DNA of 64,000 nucleotides from Bradyrhizobium japonicum USDA 6 (GTDB lineage Bacteria; Pseudomonadota; Alphaproteobacteria; Rhizobiales; Xanthobacteraceae). The stretch spans positions 4,628,001 to 4,692,000 of the forward strand of contig NC_017249.1 in assembly GCF_000284375.1 (NCBI RefSeq), given 5' to 3'. The position numbers were made by a program, and so were the translations under genes. Of the stretch, positions 60,664-64,000 are shown in pieces. Position 1 is the stretch's first letter; every line of letters begins with the position of its first letter. The notes under the pieces were generated by a model. The model ran no database searches. It was given only the letters and a program-made list of their open reading frames with translations, and was not told the origin of the DNA.

Positions 60664-61072
60664 ATGGGCACATCTTTGAGACCTACACACACCGATTTTC
60701 CTGCGCCCCAGATGCCGGATCGCGACCACGCGGACTGCCGCGGGGTCGCCTCGATCCTTGCGCGTCGGCGACAAATGGAGCGTGTTCGTCATCATGATGC
60801 TGAGTGACGGGCCCAAGCGCTTCAATGAACTGAAGCGGATGATCAACGGCATCTCGCAGCGGATGCTGACCTTGACCCTGCGCGGGCTGGAGCGCGACGG
60901 CCTGGTCACGCGCACGATTTTCCCGACCATTCCGCCGCGCGTGGACTATGAGTTGACCGATCTTGGCCGCGGGCTCCAGCAGCCCGTGATGGCGCTTGGG
61001 CTATGGGCGAAGGAGCACCAGGCGCAGATCGCGGCCGCGCGCACGCGCTTCGACGAGCGCCACGAGGACTGA
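60664..61072 (+). pseudogene. HxlR-family regulator, frameshifted near residue 34
   Basis: The expected N-terminus reads MGTSLRPTHTDF...DHADCRGVASILAR from ATG 60664, ending at 60764 where the frame is lost. VGDKWSVFVIMMLSDGPKRF and the rest of the HxlR winged helix continue in another frame from about 60758 (TTG) to 61072. Together they form a normal HxlR protein with its Cys (DCRGVA). Loss of one GC unit in a (GC)n run at about 60756 explains the break. If expressed from TTG 60758 the protein lacks the N-terminal Cys helix. It is divergent from azoR, its probable target. Confidence 0.75.
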
Positions 61073-61120
61073 AGCGGAGAATGAGGAGACGCGATGCGCG
61101 CGCCACACGGCCGGTTTCAC

Positions 61121-61140
61121 CCTCCCCTGGAGGGGGAGGG
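61121..61140 (-). terminator. Hairpin downstream of dprA
   Basis: CCTCCCC (61121-61127) pairs with GGGGAGG after TGGA. It lies between the HxlR and dprA stop codons and may end both. No strong T-run is evident. Confidence 0.5.
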
Positions 61141-61169
61141 TAAGACTTCGAGCCTCATTTCATCATGCA

Positions 61170-62312
61170 CTAGAGCAGCGCCACCAATCCGCCGCCGTGG
61201 CGTTCGAGCCGCCCCGCAAGCTCGAGCTCCAGCAACACGGTTCGCACGATCGCGGGCGAGGCGCCGGACATCCGCACGAGATCGTCGATCGAGATGGGGG
61301 CAGGGCCGAGCAGGCCGGTGATCTGGTCGCGGTCGTGTGATTGCGGATCGCTCTCGAACGGTTCGCTGTCAGGCTCGCTCGCCGGATGCATCAGCGGCCG
61401 GTCCATGATCGGTGCGACTGCGTTGATGATGTCGGACGCTTCGGTGACGAGCGTTGCGCCCTGCTTGATCAGGTCGTTGGTGCCGGCGGCGCGCGGGTCG
61501 AGCGGCGAGCCGGGCACCGCGAACACCTCGCGGCCCTGTTCGGCCGCCATGCGCGCGGTGATCAGCGAGCCCGAGCGATACGCGGCCTCGACCACGACCA
61601 CGCCGAGCGCGGCGCCGGAGATCAGCCGGTTGCGGCGGGGGAAGTCGCGGGCGCGCGGCTCGTGGCCGAGCGGCATCTCGGAAATCGCAGCACCCGCGTG
61701 ATCGAGGATCGAGGCGAGCAGGTCGCCATGCTCGGGCGGATAGATGCAGTCATGCCCGCCGGCGAGCACGGCGATGGTGCCGCTGTCGACACTGGCGCGG
61801 TGCGCGGCCTGATCGACGCCGCGGGCAAGCCCCGAGATGATGATGAAGCCGGCTTCGCCGAGCTCACGCGCGAGTTGACCGGCGAATTTCAAGCCGGCGC
61901 CGGAGGCATTGCGCGAGCCGACGATCGCGATCATCGGACGCATCAGCGTCGTGGTGTCGCCGCGCACGGCGAGCAGCGACGGCGCATCGTCGAGTGTCGC
62001 GAGCCGCGCCGGATAGCCGTCCTCGCCGGGCGCGAGCCAGGCGATGCCGAACTTGCGGCTTGCGTCGAGCTCGGCCTTCGCCTCGGCCACGCTACAGATG
62101 CGCCCCGATCGCTGAGCACCGCCGCGGCGCGCCAGATCGGGCAGGCGCTCAAGCGCCGCACGCGGGCTGCCGAAATGATCGACCAGCGATTTGAAGGTGC
62201 GCGGCCCGACATTGTCGGAGCGGATCAGCCGCAGGCGGTCGATCCGCTCAGGCTCAGTCAGCTCCACGCTCGGATTAATGGCGTCCACGGCGTCTCCTTG
62301 TGGGAGCAGCAT
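61170..62312 (-). CDS. dprA: DNA processing protein DprA
   Basis: 380 residues from ATG 62312; eight further codons are open. The N-terminal SAM-like region ([20 protein letters not shown]) leads to the Rossmann-like core: [59 protein letters not shown]. The C-terminal winged helix ([20 protein letters not shown]) is the DprA_WH domain. DprA loads RecA on incoming single-stranded DNA in transformation. The topA-dprA neighbourhood is common; here 4 kb of other genes lie between. Confidence 0.95.
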   Translation of the reverse strand: MLLPQGDAVDAINPSVELTEPERIDRLRLIRSDNVGPRTFKSLVDHFGSPRAALERLPDLARRGGAQRSGRICSVAEAKAELDASRKFGIAWLAPGEDGYPARLATLDDAPSLLAVRGDTTTLMRPMIAIVGSRNASGAGLKFAGQLARELGEAGFIIISGLARGVDQAAHRASVDSGTIAVLAGGHDCIYPPEHGDLLASILDHAGAAISEMPLGHEPRARDFPRRNRLISGAALGVVVVEAAYRSGSLITARMAAEQGREVFAVPGSPLDPRAAGTNDLIKQGATLVTEASDIINAVAPIMDRPLMHPASEPDSEPFESDPQSHDRDQITGLLGPAPISIDDLVRMSGASPAIVRTVLLELELAGRLERHGGGLVALL

Positions 62313-62373
62313 GGAACAACCTGAGGGCGTGGGCAACAGTTGCGTGCGCTTGATCGGGCTTCAAAGGCGCCGC

Positions 62374-62405
62374 CGGAAGACCCGGCGTGGTCGACGGGTC
62401 TTCCG
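62374..62405 (-). terminator. Hairpin downstream of the DoxX gene
   Basis: CGGAAGACCCG (62374-62384) pairs with CGGGTCTTCCG (62395-62405). It follows the DoxX stop on the minus strand and precedes dprA. Confidence 0.6.
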
Positions 62406-62418
62406 CAAGGTCGTCGAT

Positions 62419-62844
62419 TCAACGCGCGTGCGCTGCCTGAGCGACAGCGATGCCGCTCCGCGAGACGCGAGCGTCAAGGCTAAGCGCACCGGCACCGAAG
62501 GCAAAGATCTGGAGCAGGCCGCCTGCCATCATCACGTTCTTGAGGAAGTGGATCATCTGATTCTGGTCGGCAAAGTTGTTGTGGAACGAGACTGCCGCGG
62601 CCAGCGAGAATATGGCGAGCGCCAGCGCGACCGAGCGGGCTTGATAGCCCGCGATCAGCAGGAGACCGCCACCGAGCTCGACGAGAACTGCGATCGCATA
62701 TGCCAGCGGGGGCACCGGCAATCCCGCAGAGGCGATGTAAGCGGTCGTCGCACCATAAGCGGTGAGCTTGCTGAAGCCACTCATTGCAAACGGGAGGCCG
62801 ATCAGCAGCCGGCCAACGAGGGAAGCATAACGGGTCGTATCCAT
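62419..62844 (-). CDS. DoxX-family membrane protein
   Basis: 141 residues from ATG 62844, with AGGAG eight bases upstream; ATG 62850 is also possible. Four hydrophobic helices (GRLLIGLPFAMSGFSKL; AYAIAVLVELGGGLLLIAGY; SVALALAIFSLAAAVSFH; MMAGGLLQIFAFGAGAL). The DoxX/DUF417-like pattern has RLLIGLPFAMSGFSKL and LVELGGGLLL. The function is unknown; some members act with oxidoreductases in redox defence. It is divergent from the amidase gene. Confidence 0.88.
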   Translation of the reverse strand: MDTTRYASLVGRLLIGLPFAMSGFSKLTAYGATTAYIASAGLPVPPLAYAIAVLVELGGGLLLIAGYQARSVALALAIFSLAAAVSFHNNFADQNQMIHFLKNVMMAGGLLQIFAFGAGALSLDARVSRSGIAVAQAAHAR

Positions 62845-62850
62845 GGTCAT

Positions 62851-63152
62851 CGCTCCTGTGCTTGGTTGAGGTCCGACGGCGGTGACGCACCAAGCGTTTG
62901 TGGTCCGAGGGGGCGCGCCGCAGGGCCCTGTGTTGCGACCTCAAACTGGCCCGATTGAATTGCGATAAAAATAGAAATAATTGAAATATACTGTTTCCAT
63001 TTTTGATCGCATCGGCGCTCCTCCCGCGGAGGCGAATGCTCTGGTCGAGCCGCTGGTCCCGCTCGACTGCACGCATGGATCGACCGCGTCCACGTGCGCT
63101 TGCGCGACCTCGTCCCGATGCTAAAAGCGATGGCAATAAGAAGGGTGTTGCC
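62851..63152. promoter_or_regulatory. DoxX-amidase intergenic region with imperfect A/T-rich inverted repeat
   Basis: About 300 bp between divergent genes. At 62961-63011, TGCGATAAAAATAGAAATA on the left matches, on the opposite strand, TGCGATCAAAAATGGAAACA on the right with one gap. The A/T-rich centre differs from the GC-rich flanks. It looks like an operator/promoter region; no regulator gene lies within the window. Confidence 0.5.
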
Positions 63153-64000
63153 ATGATCTCACTTGCCGACCTCCAGCGCCGCATCGAAGCGGGCAAGCTT
63201 TCGCCCGATGACGCCATCGCCCAGTCGCACACGGCGATCGAGGCCAGGGAGAAGGACGTCCGCGCCTTCGTCCGTCACGACAGATCCGCAAAGGCGCAAG
63301 CCTCCGGCCTGCTGCGCGGCATCGCCGTCGGCATCAAGGACATCATCGACACCGCCAACATGCCGACCGAGATGGGCTCGGAGATCTATCGCGGCTGGCA
63401 GCCGCGCTCGGACGCACCCATCGTGATGATGCTGAAGCGGGCAGGCGCCACCATCATCGGCAAGACCACCACCACGGCGTTCGCCTCGCGCGATCCGACC
63501 CCGACGCTCAATCCGCACAATCTCGGCCATACGCCGGGTGGCTCGTCCTCGGGCTCGGCCGCGGCGGTCGGTGCCGGCATGATCCCGCTGGCGCTCGGCA
63601 CCCAGACCGGCGGCTCGGTGATCCGGCCCGCCGCCTATTGCGGGGCTGCCGCGATCAAGCCGTCGTTCCGGATGCTGCCGACCATTGGCGTAAAGTGCTA
63701 CTCATGGGCGCTTGATACCGTCGGCCTGTTCGGATCGCGCGCGGAAGATCTCGCGCGCGGGCTGCTGGCGATCACCGGCCGCACTGAATTCGATGGCATC
63801 GCCGCGGCCAAGGCGCCGCGCATCGGCGTGGTGAGGCAGGAGTTTGCCGAGGCCGTGGAGCCGGCGGCGGAAGAGGGCTTGCAGGCTGCGATCAAGGCGG
63901 CCGAGAGGGCCGGTGCCAGTGTCAAGACCATCGATCTGCCGGAGTCGCTGCAGGAAGCCTGGCGCATCCACCCGATCATCCAGGATTTCGAGGCGCATCG
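63153..64000 (+). CDS. Amidase signature family protein, 3'-truncated by the window edge
   Basis: The first 282 codons are visible; the frame is still open at the window end. AAGGG stands seven bases before ATG. The amidase signature is complete: Lys in GIAVGIKDIIDTANMPTE, the Ser-rich loop GGSSSGSAAAVGAG, and the nucleophile Ser in GTQTGGSVIRPA, giving the Ser-Ser-Lys triad. It hydrolyses a C-N amide bond; the substrate is unknown. Full-length proteins of this family have 380-500 residues, so at least 100 are missing. Confidence 0.93.
   Translation, partial: MISLADLQRRIEAGKLSPDDAIAQSHTAIEAREKDVRAFVRHDRSAKAQASGLLRGIAVGIKDIIDTANMPTEMGSEIYRGWQPRSDAPIVMMLKRAGATIIGKTTTTAFASRDPTPTLNPHNLGHTPGGSSSGSAAAVGAGMIPLALGTQTGGSVIRPAAYCGAAAIKPSFRMLPTIGVKCYSWALDTVGLFGSRAEDLARGLLAITGRTEFDGIAAAKAPRIGVVRQEFAEAVEPAAEEGLQAAIKAAERAGASVKTIDLPESLQEAWRIHPIIQDFEAH

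Noticed and set aside
1..64000. tRNA, rRNA, riboswitch or CRISPR features
   Set aside because: I scanned the intergenic regions for T-loop-like sequences, repeat-spacer regularity and known leader folds by eye and found none I could support.

Overview
The window reads as chromosomal DNA of a Bradyrhizobium-like alphaproteobacterium. The evidence is high GC, the gene pairs panC/mipZ, clpS/clpA and divK/pleD, the families DUF1489, EipB, DUF3572, BA14K and COG3904, and several dispersed palindromic repeats between genes. Both ends are cut: a DUF1489 gene runs in from the left and an amidase gene runs off the right. No rRNA, tRNA, CRISPR array, transposase or integrase was seen.

Layout. 0-13 kb: housekeeping and cell cycle (panC, mipZ), an alpha/beta hydrolase, a vWA protein, a J-domain membrane protein, a D,D-carboxypeptidase with a SPOR domain, a phasin with a probable PhaR-type operator pair, a decayed TadG-like gene, and the clpS-clpA adaptor/unfoldase pair. 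13-20 kb: a lipoprotein, a DHA2-type exporter, an aldo/keto reductase, and a compact aldoxime-nitrile module (AraC regulator, nitrilase, aldoxime dehydratase). 20-30 kb: a phosphatase, a SPOR transglycosylase, azlCD, trmO, HIT, a GNAT-like protein, a frameshifted glycerophosphodiesterase, two RidA-like proteins, eipB, an ACT protein and dinB. 30-62 kb holds a core block (dinB, DUF3572, divK, pleD, rpmG, Nudix, DUF983, rnr, topA, dprA). I recall this block as contiguous in many alphaproteobacteria; here it is broken by accessory segments at about 32.4-45.1, 45.5-50.5 and 57.3-61.1 kb.

The most unusual stretch is 34.5-39.5 kb. The 3' end of an MFS transporter gene is copied twice downstream, and a second direct repeat (R1, R2, R3) brackets single accessory genes: R1, DUF1254 gene, R2, SDR gene, R3. 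The same stretch holds a 55-residue stand-alone sigma-70 region 1.1-like protein, divergent from an Imm50-like immunity gene. A similar gene-tail duplication occurs at the Nudix gene: a 49-bp remnant of its 3' end lies on the far side of a two-gene segment at 48.4-50.5 kb. Neither segment carries a recognisable recombinase.

Working links between genes. ClpS hands N-degron substrates to ClpA. DivK and PleD are cell-cycle signalling proteins. Aldoxime dehydratase makes nitriles that the neighbouring nitrilase can hydrolyse to acids. The Gdh3-GMC-cytochrome c operon forms one periplasmic dehydrogenase feeding the respiratory chain. Three regulator/target pairs have visible palindromic operators (TetR/MFS, HxlR/SDR, and a PhaR-like site at the phasin gene). 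Two genes (glycerophosphodiesterase, second HxlR) carry small frameshifts that could be real decay or sequence error.
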